Notes: a model not told the origin generated them from the sequence alone. Shown: positions 33,641 through 43,884, counted from the stretch's first letter. The stretch: DNA of 64,000 nt from Salinibacillus xinjiangensis (GCF_009649735.1 NZ_WJNH01000012.1:1-64000); one strand, 5' to 3'. Numbers and translations are program-made.

Positions 33641-35596
33641 TTACAAAGCCTCTTTAATCACCTTTTTATAATACTGCACAGACAACAACCCAAATATTGA
33701 GTACAGTACGGTGTATAAGCCCATCACCATCAACATGGGTGTCCAAAGCTCGGTGCCGAACAAGAACCAGCCTGACTTCACGGCGAAATAGCTGTGAAGA
33801 AGGCCAATGACTAACGGGATTCCAAAGTTAAACAGCTGCTTCGTCTTAATACCACGTAGGAGGTCTTTGCGTGTAAAGCCGAGCTTTCTTAAAATCGTAT
33901 AGCTTGGTTTTTCTTCCTCGCCTTGGTCCATTTGTTTAAAATAAAGAATACAGCCTGATGTGATCAGGAAGGTCAGACCTAAAAAGCCTACAATAAACAT
34001 AGACAGTCCCATGTTTTGCTTTTGATTCATACTAGTATTTAGTTGAGATGCGAAGTGTGGACTTCTTTCCATAAACTTCTCTTCCATGTCATTAAAAATT
34101 TCATTCGCCTGCTTGATATCACCGTGGTTGGAGATATCGACGCCTATAAAAATTGAAGAGGATTTTTGAATTCCTTCATTTCGATCTTCTTGAAGCTGTT
34201 TAAAATCCGATTCATCCACAACAACGACAGGCAGACCGCCATTGGTAAAATAACTGGAAATGATCGGTTCATCCAACATACCTTGATATTTTAAGGGAAT
34301 TTGACTCTCTTTTCCGATTATCTCCACTTCACCACGATCATGAAGAGGCATGAAATTCTGCAACATGTTCGCATAACCTGCAAGATATGTCTCTCCAGGT
34401 GATACATTGACATCCTTTACATCTTGATCACTAACAATGGGGAGAGTCATTTTATTCGGATCAAAGTTCAACCCTTCCAGCTGCACATCCAAAATATCTT
34501 TAACATTCAATTCGGCTTGAATGACATCTACTGTACGCTCGCTATACGCAATGTTTTCCGCATCTAAAGCGGCTTTAAATTGACTCCCACTGTCCTGATT
34601 GGTAAGGGCAAAATCACTTGATACGTAATTTTCAGCCGTTTTTTCCGCTGAGTAATAGGTAATATAGGTTAACGACAACAGCCCAATGGCGAGAGCCGAA
34701 ACCGCAGTAATAATCGTTAATAACAACGCATTCGATTTCATCCGAAACATAAGCGATGATAAGGATAATACTTCATTAATATTAAGATATCCGCCTTTTT
34801 GCTTGCGAATCAAATTCATAATAAAGCTAACGGATCCCTTATAGAAAAGATAGGTTCCTAAAATTACGAGCCCAAGAATAATGACCATCGCGAGAAATAT
34901 CTCCGTTATAGACGTAAAGTCGCCACCAAATAGTTTAGACGAAAGATAGTAGCCGCTGATGATGAAAAGGATTCCGACAACCCCAATGACCATTTCGAAA
35001 ACAGACATTTTTTTTACCTGATTCTCAGTTGATGACTGAACTCTGAATAGAGATAAAATGCTTTGCTTTCGAATATATAAGTAGTTCGTAAACATGATGA
35101 GCACGTAAATCAGGGTAAACACAATTAATGTTTGGATTAAGGCAGCCCATGAAAAATGCAAGCTGGCTGTCTCATTTACCTGGGTGACTTTATATAAAAT
35201 CATCATAATAAACTTGGATGCGCTAAAGCCTAGAAAGGTTCCGATGATGGTCGAACCAAAATACATAATAAAGTTTTCGACACTTAGGATGCATGAGATT
35301 CGGTTTCTAGTCATCCCAATGAGTTGAAATAACCCAATTTCCTTACTACGTCGCTTGATAAATATATGATTCGCATACAGTAAGAATACACCGACAATCA
35401 CGATCAGACCGATGGATGCTGTACGAAAGAATGCAGCCCCTTTGACAGATGATTCGGCCTCATTCATCGCTGGGTCAAACTGCAGGGTGACAAAGGCAAA
35501 ATACAGTGCCACACTGAATATCAACGCAAACACATATAAATAGTAGTTTTTGAGGTTATTCCTCAAATTACGCAAAATTAGCTTTTGAATACTCAT
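33641..35596 (-). CDS. bceB: BceB-type ABC transporter permease (antimicrobial peptide sensing/resistance)
   Basis: A 651-residue FtsX-like permease with 10 helices and one large extracellular domain (roughly residues 315-525) between helices 7 and 8, which is diagnostic of BceB-type transporters. The start '[33 protein letters not shown]' and '[24 protein letters not shown]' are family-typical. It senses peptide antibiotics such as bacitracin-like molecules and frees lipid-bound targets, working with the kinase encoded upstream. Overlaps the ATPase gene by 4 nt. Confidence 0.92.
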   Translation of the reverse strand: MSIQKLILRNLRNNLKNYYLYVFALIFSVALYFAFVTLQFDPAMNEAESSVKGAAFFRTASIGLIVIVGVFLLYANHIFIKRRSKEIGLFQLIGMTRNRISCILSVENFIMYFGSTIIGTFLGFSASKFIMMILYKVTQVNETASLHFSWAALIQTLIVFTLIYVLIMFTNYLYIRKQSILSLFRVQSSTENQVKKMSVFEMVIGVVGILFIISGYYLSSKLFGGDFTSITEIFLAMVIILGLVILGTYLFYKGSVSFIMNLIRKQKGGYLNINEVLSLSSLMFRMKSNALLLTIITAVSALAIGLLSLTYITYYSAEKTAENYVSSDFALTNQDSGSQFKAALDAENIAYSERTVDVIQAELNVKDILDVQLEGLNFDPNKMTLPIVSDQDVKDVNVSPGETYLAGYANMLQNFMPLHDRGEVEIIGKESQIPLKYQGMLDEPIISSYFTNGGLPVVVVDESDFKQLQEDRNEGIQKSSSIFIGVDISNHGDIKQANEIFNDMEEKFMERSPHFASQLNTSMNQKQNMGLSMFIVGFLGLTFLITSGCILYFKQMDQGEEEKPSYTILRKLGFTRKDLLRGIKTKQLFNFGIPLVIGLLHSYFAVKSGWFLFGTELWTPMLMVMGLYTVLYSIFGLLSVQYYKKVIKEAL

Positions 35597-36348
35597 TGCT
35601 GCACACCACCTAAAACTCCTTGTGTTTTCATGATGTCCTTATAGAAGTCCTGCCTGGATTGCTCTCCCTTCGTAAGCTGGGTGTAGATTTGTCCATCTTG
35701 AATAAAAATCACCCGATTACTAAAGCTTGCCGCTGTCATATCATGGGTCACCATCACAATGGTCGCGCTGAGCTTATCATTTAAATCACTTAATTTATCA
35801 AGTAAATCAGATGCCGATTTGGAATCCAGTGCCCCAGTCGGTTCGTCGGCAAAAATGATGCTTGGTTCATGGATAAAGGCTCGAACAGCAGAGGTACGTT
35901 GTTTTTGTCCTCCTGAGAGCTCATTCGGGTATTTATCTTTAACCTCATAAATGCCTAACTCTTTGGCTAAGCGATCAAACCGGATAGTTGCTTCTTTTTT
36001 CGACACATTTGCAATGGATAGTGGCAATAAAATATTTTCCTTCGCTGTTAGGGTGTCGAGTAGATTGTATTCCTGAAAAATAAACCCTAAGTGATGCTTA
36101 CGAAACTCTGCTAGCTTCTTCTCTTTCATAGCTGTAATTTCATGGTCTTCAATATTAATCGTTCCTCTAGTAACCCGATCAATAGAGGAGAGGACGTTGA
36201 GTAAGGTTGTTTTCCCTGAGCCTGATGGACCCATGATGGAAACAAACTCTCCTCTTTCAATAGACAGGTCAAGTCCCTTAAGTACTTCATGCTTATTAAA
36301 CTTGTTTCCATAGGTTTTATGAATTTTATTGGCTTGTAAAATCGTCAT
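35593..36348 (-). CDS. bceA: BceA-type ABC transporter ATPase
   Basis: A 251-residue ATPase: Walker A '[11 protein letters not shown]', Q-loop '[14 protein letters not shown]', signature 'LSGGQKQR', Walker B '[12 protein letters not shown]', H-loop 'VTHD'. It powers the BceB permease. Its promoter region has an inverted repeat that fits a BceR-type operator overlapping the end of the kinase gene. Confidence 0.94.
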   Translation of the reverse strand: MTILQANKIHKTYGNKFNKHEVLKGLDLSIERGEFVSIMGPSGSGKTTLLNVLSSIDRVTRGTINIEDHEITAMKEKKLAEFRKHHLGFIFQEYNLLDTLTAKENILLPLSIANVSKKEATIRFDRLAKELGIYEVKDKYPNELSGGQKQRTSAVRAFIHEPSIIFADEPTGALDSKSASDLLDKLSDLNDKLSATIVMVTHDMTAASFSNRVIFIQDGQIYTQLTKGEQSRQDFYKDIMKTQGVLGGVQQ

Positions 36349-36437
36349 TGAACTTCACTCCTTGCCTTGCTTTGTTAATTTCATTATAGGTATTACTGCT
36401 TGGGATTTCCTTCGATTCGACGAACAAATGAGAAAAG

Positions 36438-36461
36438 CATGTGACAATGTTGTCACATGCT
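36438..36461 (-). promoter_or_regulatory. BceR-type operator (TGACA-N4-TGTCA inverted repeat)
   Basis: A perfect 11-bp inverted repeat gcatgtgacaa-tg-ttgtcacatgc. Its core TGACA-N4-TGTCA (36443-36456) fits the TNACA-N4-TGTNA site described for Bce-type regulators. It overlaps the kinase stop codon and lies about 50 bp upstream of a TATAAT (36383-36388, minus strand) for bceAB. It could double as a terminator of bceRS, since T-rich sequence follows on the minus strand. Confidence 0.7.
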
Positions 36462-37457
36462 TGTGATGTTTACAAAATCATTCTTCTTTGGAAAGGTTAA
36501 CGTAAAGGTTGTTCCTTGTCCAAGTGTGGATTGAACATCGAGTTTAATGAATAGAGATTTGGCCACCTTTTGCGTTAAATATAGCCCCATTCCCGTTGCC
36601 GCCTGATTTTGATGATCAGACGTGGAGGTAAATCCTTTTTCAAAAATGCGTGGAAGATCTCTCGAATCAATGCCCCGTCCTGAATCCTTGATTTCCAATC
36701 TTATTTGTTCCATTTCGTTAAAGCTATTGATCACAATATCGGTGTTTTCACTATATTTCGCCGCGTTCGTCAAGAGCTGACGTATCATAAAGGCAAGCCA
36801 TTTGGCATCACTGAGCACCACAGGTTCCACTAGGTTCACTTCAAAGCCAATCCCTTTTCGCAGACACCACGATTGTAGGGTTCGAATTTCCTCAAATAGG
36901 ATATCCTCTAATTGTACTTTTTCGATATAGAGATCATTTTCAATAAATGGCATTCGTTTTTGGTGAAGCTGCTGGTCGAGTAAAAGGTGAATTCGTAGCC
37001 ATTCAAGGGTTAGTTGCTCCTTTACATCCTTCTTTTCGATTCGATCAATGATTAATTGCATCGCCGTAAGCGGTGTTTTGACCTCATGAATCCAAGCAAG
37101 CAGCTCATCCTTTTCCTGCTCCAAGGAGACCTGACTTTGTGATGAAGATTTTTTCAACTGTTCGGTTTGATTTTCGATGCTTTCCGTGATGATCTGCTCA
37201 AATGGACTTTCAGGCTGTTGAATCGTCGTTAAATCCAGATTGTCGTCTCGGTCCTTTAAGCTTTGGTAAAATCTCGTTTCCTTCTGATAGCGGATGATAA
37301 GAAAAAAGACCAAAATAATTACGGATAAAAAAACAATGTATAGTGCCGATGTAATGGAGAAAGATGGATCGAAATAGGCTATCGATAATGAAAGAACCTG
37401 TAGGGACAGGACGAGAATAATCCAGCTACGTCTTTCTATAAGATATTGCTTAATCAT
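36453..37457 (-). CDS. bceS: BceS-type intramembrane-sensing histidine kinase
   Basis: A 334-residue kinase with two N-terminal helices joined by only a few residues ('SWIILVLSLQVLSLSIAYFDPSFSITSALYIVFLSVIILVFFLI'), hence no extracellular sensor. A DHp box follows with 'AWIHEVKTPLTAMQLI' (phospho-His), then a HATPase domain ('LLTNAAKYS', 'DSGRGIDSRDLPRIFEKGF', 'TGMGLYLTQKVAK'). Such kinases read the activity of their BceAB transporter. Overlaps bceR by 4 nt. Confidence 0.93.
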   Translation of the reverse strand: MIKQYLIERRSWIILVLSLQVLSLSIAYFDPSFSITSALYIVFLSVIILVFFLIIRYQKETRFYQSLKDRDDNLDLTTIQQPESPFEQIITESIENQTEQLKKSSSQSQVSLEQEKDELLAWIHEVKTPLTAMQLIIDRIEKKDVKEQLTLEWLRIHLLLDQQLHQKRMPFIENDLYIEKVQLEDILFEEIRTLQSWCLRKGIGFEVNLVEPVVLSDAKWLAFMIRQLLTNAAKYSENTDIVINSFNEMEQIRLEIKDSGRGIDSRDLPRIFEKGFTSTSDHQNQAATGMGLYLTQKVAKSLFIKLDVQSTLGQGTTFTLTFPKKNDFVNITSM

Positions 37458-38143
37458 AGGCTAGCCTCATCAATGGCCCGGTAGCCTTGTCCAACCTTTG
37501 TTTCAATATATTGCCCTAGATCAATTTCCTCCAAACGCTTTCGAAGTCGGTTTACATTGACAGTTAAAGTATTATCACTGACAAAACGCTGATCATTCCA
37601 CAGACCCTCAATCAGGGAATCCCGACTGACGATTTTATTTTTTTGGTCAATCAGCTGTTTTAGAATGGAAAATTCATTTTTCGTTAGTTCTATCGAGCCT
37701 TTATCATTGGTCACCGAGTTTTGCTCATAATCAATAGTGGCACCACACCACGTTTTCAGCTCAACATTTTCGGTATTATAATTATATACTCGTCGTAGAA
37801 TGGCTTGAATCTTAGCAATGAGCACCTCGAAATGAAACGGCTTTTGAATAAAATCGTCAGCCCCAAGCTGCATTGACATCACCATATCAGTTGGATGATC
37901 TCGTGAGGATAAAAAGATAATCGGTACACTGGAATGAGACCGAATCATCCGACACCAATGGAAGCCGTCAAATTTGGGAAGTTGAATATCAATAATGACC
38001 AAGTCTGGCTTCACCTCACTAAACTCCTGCAGCACCTGGCTAAAGTCATTAATTCCATAAACCTCATAGGACCACTGGCTCAATCGCTCCTGAATTTCTT
38101 GAAAGAGGGAGACATCATCCTCAATGAGTAAAATTTTAAACAA
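37454..38143 (-). CDS. bceR: BceR-type OmpR-family response regulator
   Basis: A 229-residue regulator: receiver domain ('LLIEDDVSLFQEIQ', phospho-Asp in 'PDLVIIDIQLPKFDG', 'IIFLSSRD', 'GADDFIQKPF') and a winged-helix OmpR domain ('ELTKNEFSILKQLI', 'LTVNVNRLRKRLEEI', 'IETKVGQGYRAI'). TTG start at 38143 behind GGTGGTG. It should activate bceAB through the operator near 36450. Confidence 0.93.
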   Translation of the reverse strand: MFKILLIEDDVSLFQEIQERLSQWSYEVYGINDFSQVLQEFSEVKPDLVIIDIQLPKFDGFHWCRMIRSHSSVPIIFLSSRDHPTDMVMSMQLGADDFIQKPFHFEVLIAKIQAILRRVYNYNTENVELKTWCGATIDYEQNSVTNDKGSIELTKNEFSILKQLIDQKNKIVSRDSLIEGLWNDQRFVSDNTLTVNVNRLRKRLEEIDLGQYIETKVGQGYRAIDEASL

Positions 38144-38279
38144 TCGAACACACCACCAAATGTTTCCTTATTATTTATATTGTATAGGAAAACACGACAT
38201 GTGACCATTGTGATGTGTTGCATCCGATGGTGAAATAGGTGAAAATAAAAGTAACAACCATTAAAGAAGGGGTCGAATC

Positions 38280-38726
38280 ATGCCTTGGAAACGTAAGTGG
38301 CAAAAAAATACGTCTAATTTCACCGAAAAAGACATAAAAACAGAAAGTAAAAAAGCCAATAGTAAAGCTAAGGATTACTTAAAGGATAAAAATAAACTAA
38401 AGAATTTAATTGAGGAAGCTGAAGAAAAGGCCGAACTCAAGAAGGGCAAAAAAGGATTTGTTCAGGAAACATGGACAAGCTTAAAAGCTATGTTCGAGCT
38501 GGTTAAATCCTATATAAAAGGGGATTATCGCAATATCCCCTATGGTTCGCTTGTAATTATTGTCGGTGCCATTCTATATTTTGTGATGCCAGCAGATGCC
38601 ATCCCTGACTTCTTAGTAGGCCTTGGCTTCACCGATGATGCTGCTGTAATCGGGTTTGCCTTAAAGAAAGTGAAGGACGATGTAGATAAGTTTCTGGAGT
38701 GGAAGGAGGCTCAGGAGAGGGAATAA
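38280..38726 (+). CDS. DUF1232 (YkvA-like) membrane protein
   Basis: A 148-residue protein with a charged lysine-rich N-terminal half (likely helical, residues 1-75). The DUF1232 core follows: 'YRNIPYGSLVIIVGAILYFVMPADAIPDFLVGLGFTDDAAVIGFAL', one membrane hairpin with the typical P-x-D-x-I-P-D motif. Function unknown. ATG follows AAGGGG. Confidence 0.85.
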   Translation: MPWKRKWQKNTSNFTEKDIKTESKKANSKAKDYLKDKNKLKNLIEEAEEKAELKKGKKGFVQETWTSLKAMFELVKSYIKGDYRNIPYGSLVIIVGAILYFVMPADAIPDFLVGLGFTDDAAVIGFALKKVKDDVDKFLEWKEAQERE

Positions 38727-38812
38727 AATTATACTTAAGTATAATTTACCAGTGTATAAGGATTTGGTACGCTTTTTTAGCACAAAGAAAATGCTGGAAA
38801 AGAGGTATATGA

Positions 38813-39742
38813 ATGAAAAAAATACTGACCCTGATTCTGATTCTGATGCTTAGCATGTTTATGATTGTGGCCTGTAGTGAAAGCAGCTCTACAAAAGATA
38901 GAACTAATGATCAGACGAAAACAGAGGAAACTCAATCCACTGAGGAGACCTCATCCCCTGAAAAATCTTCAGAAGAAGAAAATGAGGAAACGAAAAATGA
39001 AGAGGAGAGTGGGGAAGGAGATTCTGTTGCAACAGGTAATGCACAGGATGTATTAGCAAAGGCAGCCGATGCGATGGCTGAGGTTACAAGCTTCAAGGCT
39101 ACAAGTGAGTATTATGATGACAGTACCTTAAATGGACAGAACACCGTAACAGACACTAAATTTACGATGGAGCTTGTATACGGAGATCCTGCTATGATGT
39201 ACGCTCAAGCCACTTCCACTTCTAACGAAACTGAAGAAGGGGCTTTCGAGATGTATATGACAGGTGAGCATATTTATATTAACTCGGAAGAAAACTGGTT
39301 TTCCATGCCAACGGACTCTGAGCATGCAGATATGTATGACCAGTTTAAAGGCATTGAGAAAGACCATATGGAGGGATATGCCAATCACAGTGACTTGTTT
39401 GAAATCCAGGATAATGAGAATCACTACCTATTCACATTTACAGGAAATGGTCAGGAATATAAAGAGGTTGTAATTGGAGCTGGTGGAACGGCTCTAGGCG
39501 GAATATTAGAAGAGCATTACGATAACATGGAAATTACGGATGGTGTCTATGAAATCAAAATTGATAAAGACACCTACTATATGACCCATTATCAAATGGA
39601 ATATTCAGCTCGAACATCAGGTGAAATCGGTGACGTGGAGCAGCATTATAAAGGAACGTTTGAACTAAGTAATTTCAATGAAATTGATGACATTGTCGTT
39701 CCTGAAGCGGTTAAGGAGCAAGCCCAGCCGCTTGTTAATTAG
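38813..39742 (+). CDS. lipoprotein of the DUF6612 type
   Basis: A 309-residue lipoprotein: signal peptide with lipobox 'FMIVAC', a glutamate/threonine/serine-rich linker to about residue 75. A beta-rich domain follows ('VLAKAADAMAEVTSFKATSEYY', 'MELVYGDPAMMYAQATSTS', 'EMYMTGEHIYINSEENWFSMP'), which resembles LolA/LppX-like folds of DUF6612. Likely sits on the outer face of the membrane; ligand unknown. Ribosome site AAAGAGG. Confidence 0.82.
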   Translation: MKKILTLILILMLSMFMIVACSESSSTKDRTNDQTKTEETQSTEETSSPEKSSEEENEETKNEEESGEGDSVATGNAQDVLAKAADAMAEVTSFKATSEYYDDSTLNGQNTVTDTKFTMELVYGDPAMMYAQATSTSNETEEGAFEMYMTGEHIYINSEENWFSMPTDSEHADMYDQFKGIEKDHMEGYANHSDLFEIQDNENHYLFTFTGNGQEYKEVVIGAGGTALGGILEEHYDNMEITDGVYEIKIDKDTYYMTHYQMEYSARTSGEIGDVEQHYKGTFELSNFNEIDDIVVPEAVKEQAQPLVN

Positions 39743-39816
39743 TGGAAATCTTGTTCTAATCCTGTCCAATCTAGCATAAAATATAGCAATAGAATATAGA
39801 AAGGTGGGAAATATAG

Positions 39817-40869
39817 ATGATACAAAACGACTATTACACCGAAGAAAATCATGGCACCTATGAAATGCATTCGATTGGAGACTTTGAGCTAGAGGATGGG
39901 GGAATGATTCCAAACTGTCAGCTGGCGTATGCAACTTATGGAGCATTAAATGATGCCAAGGATAATGTGATTCTGATTCCAACGTGGTTTTCCGGCACGA
40001 ACATTGCCTATGATCCCTACATTGGGGAAGAAAGGGCACTCGATCCCGAAAAATATTTCATCATCATTATTAACCAAATCGGAAACGGCCTCTCAAGCTC
40101 ACCACACAACAGTCCTACCCCAGTTGATATGGCAAATTTCCCGAATGTTCGAATCAGTGACGATGTTCGCGCGCAGCATCAGTTGCTTACAGAGAAATTT
40201 TCAATTGAAGAAATCGCACTCGTCGTCGGAGGTTCCATGGGAGCGCAGCAAACCTATGAATGGGCAGTTCGCTATCCAGACATGGTGAAGCGAGCAGCGC
40301 CAATTGCTGGAACGGCGAAAAATACCGATCATGACTTTATTTTCACCTCAACCTTGATGGAGGCAATCACCTCTGATCCCGGTTGGAATGGGGGAAACTA
40401 TCAATCCTGTGAAGAGGTCGCTGATGGCTTAAAGAGACACGCCAACATATGGGCTGTCATGGGGTTAAGCACGGAGTTTTATAAGCAAAAGAAGTGGGAC
40501 CTGTTTGAGGTGAATTCACTTGATGAATTTATCAATGGCTTTCTACAGCCTTTATTTCAAGCGATGGATCCGAACGCCCTGCTTACCATGGCGTGGAAAT
40601 GGCAGCGTGGCGATGTCAGTCGTATGACGAACGGAAATCTCGAGGAGGCTCTTGGCCGAATTAAAGCGAAAATGTTTGTGATGCCCATCGATGAGGATAT
40701 GTTCTTCCCAGTACGAGATTGTGAGGCAGAGCAGAAACTCATTCCGAATAGTGAATTAAGGGTTATACACAGCATTTGCGGTCACTTTGGTCTTTTTGGG
40801 GGAGAAGGAGCGGACTATTTTAACCAAATTGACCGCCATCTCAACGAATTGTTGAGTACACCTGTGTAA
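39817..40869 (+). CDS. MetX-like alpha/beta-hydrolase (homoserine acetyltransferase family)
   Basis: A 350-residue protein with the MetX-family pattern: 'CQLAYATYGALNDAKDNVILIPTWFSG', 'YFIIIINQIGNGLSSSPHN', nucleophile elbow 'LVVGGSMGAQQTYEWAVRYPD', late acidic 'MPIDEDMFFPV' and His in 'ICGHFGLFGGEG'. True MetX has 'GGSMGGMQ' and 'TPSGIGP'-like stretches not obvious here, so it may act on another substrate or be a plain hydrolase. It is monocistronic, with a terminator behind it. Confidence 0.8.
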   Translation: MIQNDYYTEENHGTYEMHSIGDFELEDGGMIPNCQLAYATYGALNDAKDNVILIPTWFSGTNIAYDPYIGEERALDPEKYFIIIINQIGNGLSSSPHNSPTPVDMANFPNVRISDDVRAQHQLLTEKFSIEEIALVVGGSMGAQQTYEWAVRYPDMVKRAAPIAGTAKNTDHDFIFTSTLMEAITSDPGWNGGNYQSCEEVADGLKRHANIWAVMGLSTEFYKQKKWDLFEVNSLDEFINGFLQPLFQAMDPNALLTMAWKWQRGDVSRMTNGNLEEALGRIKAKMFVMPIDEDMFFPVRDCEAEQKLIPNSELRVIHSICGHFGLFGGEGADYFNQIDRHLNELLSTPV

Positions 40870-40887
40870 AATAGAGAAAAAGATAGA

Positions 40888-40920
40888 TAGCACCTTACTT
40901 AATGGTAGGGTGCTATTTTT
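40888..40920 (+). terminator. terminator of the MetX-like gene
   Basis: 11-bp stem tagcaccttac/gtagggtgcta (one G-T pair) with a T5 tail. Confidence 0.88.
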
Positions 40921-40947
40921 TGTATTGCGATTGGGTAAACTCATAAT

Positions 40948-41390
40948 TCAGGAAAACATCGAATCTACAATCTTTTCAACATGAATGTCCTTCGTATCTA
41001 AAATAGGTAAGGCAATATCGCCGTCTTTAATTAACATTGGAAGCTCTGTACAGCCTAAAATGATACCGTCAATATGATTAAAATGATTCATGTCTTGGAT
41101 GATCTCGAAAAATCTGCTCTTTGTCTCTTCACTTACGATTCCGTTCTCAAGCTCTTCCACAATTTTTGGATGGATGTACTGCTGCTTTACTGCATCAGGT
41201 ACCACGATGTCCATGTTCCGCTTCACAAAGGGTTTTTGGAAAAAGTATGTTCCATCGTAAACTTAGTTCCAATCAGTCCTAGTCGATCAAATCCCAATTG
41301 CTGAGCTTTTTTCGCCGCTTCCTCCACAATGCTAATCATCGGAATGGAGACCTTTTCTTGCAGCTGGTCAAAGACAAGGTGGTTCAATAT
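40948..41390 (-). pseudogene. truncated, frameshifted aspartate/glutamate racemase
   Basis: The C-terminal half of an Asp/Glu racemase is recognisable: 'VSIPMISIVEEAAKKAQQLG' and FDRLGLIGTKFTMEHT in one frame. After the loss of one T near 41243, FFQKPFVKRNMDIVVPDAVK and HIDGIILGCTELPMLI follow in another. The second catalytic motif GCTELP is kept. The N-terminal half with the first catalytic Cys is missing; TAG precedes the remnant. Remnant of a deleted gene. Confidence 0.75.
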
Positions 41391-41523
41391 CTAGCTGATG
41401 CAGTTCACAAACTGAAAATTGATTTCCATCAAAGGTGACGATAAAGAATAGATCTTAACGCTTGTCCTTTCATGTCCAATAAAGTATTTTATAGGAAATG
41501 AACTTATGGAAAGGACGTTATTG

Positions 41524-42021
41524 GTGAAAATCGTTGTGACAGGAGATACCCATATACTAGGTAGAGGAAAGCGGCTTCCATCCGTATTACTTGAAGAATG
41601 TGAATCAGCAGATCTCATAATTCACACAGGGGATTGGAAGTCGCTTGAGGTTTACAACACGCTATCCCAATATGCGCGGGTAGTGGGCGTTTACGGAAAT
41701 ATCGACGGGGACGATATCAAGGAGCAATTCCCATCACGAGAAATCATCGAAGTTAAGGGACATAAAATTGGAATCATCCACGGACATGGTGAAAAGAAGA
41801 CGACAGAAAAACGGGCTTTGGAAGCGTTTGAAGGTAAACAGGTGGATGTCATTCTTTTTGGTCATTCTCACATTCCCTTAATAAGATATTTCAAAAAAGT
41901 CATGCTTATGAATCCAGGCTCACCAACGGATAAACGCACCCTTCCCTATTATTCATATGGAATCCTAGAAATCAAGGAGAAAATCAAGGCTGAAATCATA
42001 TTTTATCAGGATAAAGCTTAA
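41524..42021 (+). CDS. YfcE/MJ0936-type metallophosphoesterase
   Basis: A 165-residue calcineurin-like phosphoesterase with the metal-binding motifs in order: 'VVTGDTHI' (D-x-H), 'IIHTGDW' (GD), 'GVYGNIDGDD' (GN-D), 'IGIIHGHGEK' (GH), and 'VILFGHSHIP' (GHSH). The small YfcE group cleaves phosphodiesters in vitro. GTG at 41524 is used as the start, placing AAAGGA about 8 nt upstream. Its 3' end overlaps the convergent gene by 26 nt. Confidence 0.9.
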   Translation: MKIVVTGDTHILGRGKRLPSVLLEECESADLIIHTGDWKSLEVYNTLSQYARVVGVYGNIDGDDIKEQFPSREIIEVKGHKIGIIHGHGEKKTTEKRALEAFEGKQVDVILFGHSHIPLIRYFKKVMLMNPGSPTDKRTLPYYSYGILEIKEKIKAEIIFYQDKA

Positions 42022-42463
42022 ACATTAATTTACAGATGAGGGTCCAATTCAAAATCAGAATAAGAAAGAGAACAGGATAAATAGGAACTGAATACCATAG
42101 TCTCCAACCATTGTGAATGAAAAAGCCCGTTTGAACAGCCAACCATTCAAAGAACAAAGCGAATATACTCCAACCAAGAATATATTTTATTTTATGTAAC
42201 TTTGATTTTGTTCTGGGATAAAAATTGAGAAAAATAGTACTCGCAGCAGGGTAAATCCAGAAAATCACCCACAAGGTCAGAAAGTTAACATCAGGACTAA
42301 AATACCAATATAAACGATATTTAAACTCTAGGTAAGTATCCGTAATTAATTGCAGAACGATCGCAAACAATGATGTTGTATAGATTTCAAGTGATGTTAT
42401 ATGCTTTGGCATCATAAACACAATGACGGCAAAAACCACAGTGGTTATTACTAAAAGTAACAT
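41996..42463 (-). CDS. CBO0543-family membrane protein
   Basis: A 155-residue protein with about five helices ('LLLVITTVVFAVIVFMM', 'TTSLFAIVLQLITDTYLEFKYRLYWYFSPDVNFLTLWVIFWIYPAASTIFLNFYP', 'ILGWSIFALFFEWLAVQTGFFIHNGWRLWYSVPIYPVLFLILILNW'). It is the second member of this family in the window (see 32955). The start is set at ATG 42463, 6-7 nt after GGAGGAAT. Confidence 0.8.
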   Translation of the reverse strand: MLLLVITTVVFAVIVFMMPKHITSLEIYTTSLFAIVLQLITDTYLEFKYRLYWYFSPDVNFLTLWVIFWIYPAASTIFLNFYPRTKSKLHKIKYILGWSIFALFFEWLAVQTGFFIHNGWRLWYSVPIYPVLFLILILNWTLICKLMFKLYPDKI

Positions 42464-42549
42464 ATGGATTCCTCCAAAACAGTACCCAATATTCGTCTTG
42501 TGTATTATGTCCCAATTAAGTTCTTTTATTTGCGAGTGCAAATAACTGT

Positions 42550-43056
42550 TCAATCAAATGTATGTATTTCCTTAGCAGAGGAGGAAATCCACTCGGTAAA
42601 TGGTTTTCCAATTAATTCATCACTAAGAAATTTAGCAACTTTAAGGAACATATGGAGTTCATGTTTAGGAATATGATCAATGACTTTTGTAATATCAAGC
42701 TTAGGATCTTGAATCTGTTGGTCGATGAATCCATGTACAAGCTCACGTCCAGTTTTTGTGATGGTTATTTCCTTCGAGCGGGCATTTTTCCCACTTTGAA
42801 TGTCCACCAGTCCTCGTTCCTTTAGATTCGTTAGTTTGCGATAAACATTGGATATATTCGTTTGAGATAAACAGGACAGCTGTGACATAGTCATATGAGA
42901 TGAAAAAGTAAGAATCCATAGCAGTCGAAAACTAGGAAATGAGATATTTTTGCCCTTTAAGCTATCTCTTATATCATCCTCAATACTGAACTGAATTCCC
43001 TGTGCAAGTGCATACACCAAATAACTGTTCGCAAAAAGCTTGCTGGATGATTTCAT
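42550..43056 (-). CDS. MarR-family transcriptional regulator
   Basis: A 168-residue regulator with a winged-helix of MarR type: 'FPSFRLLWILTFSSHMTMSQLSCLSQTNISNVYRKLTNLKERGLVDIQSGKNARSKEITITKTGRELV' (helices 2-5 and wing, residues about 42-110). It forms an operon-like pair with the downstream CBO0543-family gene (87-nt gap). Ligand and targets are unknown. Confidence 0.85.
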   Translation of the reverse strand: MKSSSKLFANSYLVYALAQGIQFSIEDDIRDSLKGKNISFPSFRLLWILTFSSHMTMSQLSCLSQTNISNVYRKLTNLKERGLVDIQSGKNARSKEITITKTGRELVHGFIDQQIQDPKLDITKVIDHIPKHELHMFLKVAKFLSDELIGKPFTEWISSSAKEIHTFD

Positions 43057-43213
43057 GGGTTTTCTCCTTCCGCATCTGATTTCTTCTCTTCATTATTGCC
43101 ATAAAATCCCATACCTAACCAGCATGACTACTTAACAAAGCCGAAATAATTGTACTATCCAAATGAATATAGGAAATGCTATGTGCAGAAGAATGAATAG
43201 GAGTCATGTTCTA

Positions 43214-43831
43214 ATGAAAAAGGGAATTTTCCTCTTTTGTTTATATGGAATCCTTGTACTCACGGCATTTACATATCGTGAGCCTCTTATGGATTGGTTA
43301 AATCGTAGCGATGCTAATCAGCTACCCATCATGTTTTTTCTAGGGGTATTATTCGGGGTCATTCCGATTGTTCCATTTTCTGTGTTCGCAGGGATGATGG
43401 GAGCAAAATATGGGATTTTGATCGGAGCTGCTGTAAACTGGATTGGTTCAGTAGGGGCGGCGATCATATTTTTTATTCTGACCCGCTACTTTTTTGTTCA
43501 CCAATTTCAGCAATATATAACCCGTTATAACAAGATTAAAAAGTTTGATGAGATCATCAGTGAAAATGCTTTTGTCGCTGTTTTATTTAGTCGCATGCTA
43601 CCCATCATTCCACCGCCTATCGTCAACATCTATTCAGGATTAAGTGCGATGAAGTTTTCCGTCTATTTGTTAGCAACTGCAATTGGCCAAATCCCAGGCA
43701 TGCTAGTCTATGCGTATTTAGGAAACCAAATTTTTGCCTCCATTCAATCGTTTTTGTTTGGGATTTTGTTGTATATAGCATTTCTGTTAGTTGTGCTTCC
43801 AATCTATCGTTGGTGGTATAAAGGCATTTAG
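43214..43831 (+). CDS. TVP38/TMEM64 (DedA-like VTT domain) membrane protein
   Basis: A 205-residue membrane protein of the VTT family: 'FFLGVLFGVIPIVPFSVFAGMMGAKYGILIGAAVNWIGSVGAAIIFFILTRYF', the loop 'ISENAFVAVLFSRMLPIIPPPIVNIYSGLSAMKFSVYLLATAIGQIPGMLVYAYLGN'. Relatives act in undecaprenyl-phosphate or phospholipid flipping. ATG at 43214 is favoured because AGGAGT lies 10 nt upstream and an earlier ATG is out of frame. Confidence 0.87.
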   Translation: MKKGIFLFCLYGILVLTAFTYREPLMDWLNRSDANQLPIMFFLGVLFGVIPIVPFSVFAGMMGAKYGILIGAAVNWIGSVGAAIIFFILTRYFFVHQFQQYITRYNKIKKFDEIISENAFVAVLFSRMLPIIPPPIVNIYSGLSAMKFSVYLLATAIGQIPGMLVYAYLGNQIFASIQSFLFGILLYIAFLLVVLPIYRWWYKGI

Positions 43832-43844
43832 CTATTCATAAAAA

Positions 43845-43884
43845 AACTAACGAATCCGCATATTGACGAGCGAATTCGTTAGTT
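43845..43884. terminator. terminator, mainly for the minus-strand small gene
   Basis: 11-bp stem aactaacgaat/attcgttagtt with a T6-T7 run on the minus strand. Confidence 0.85.
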
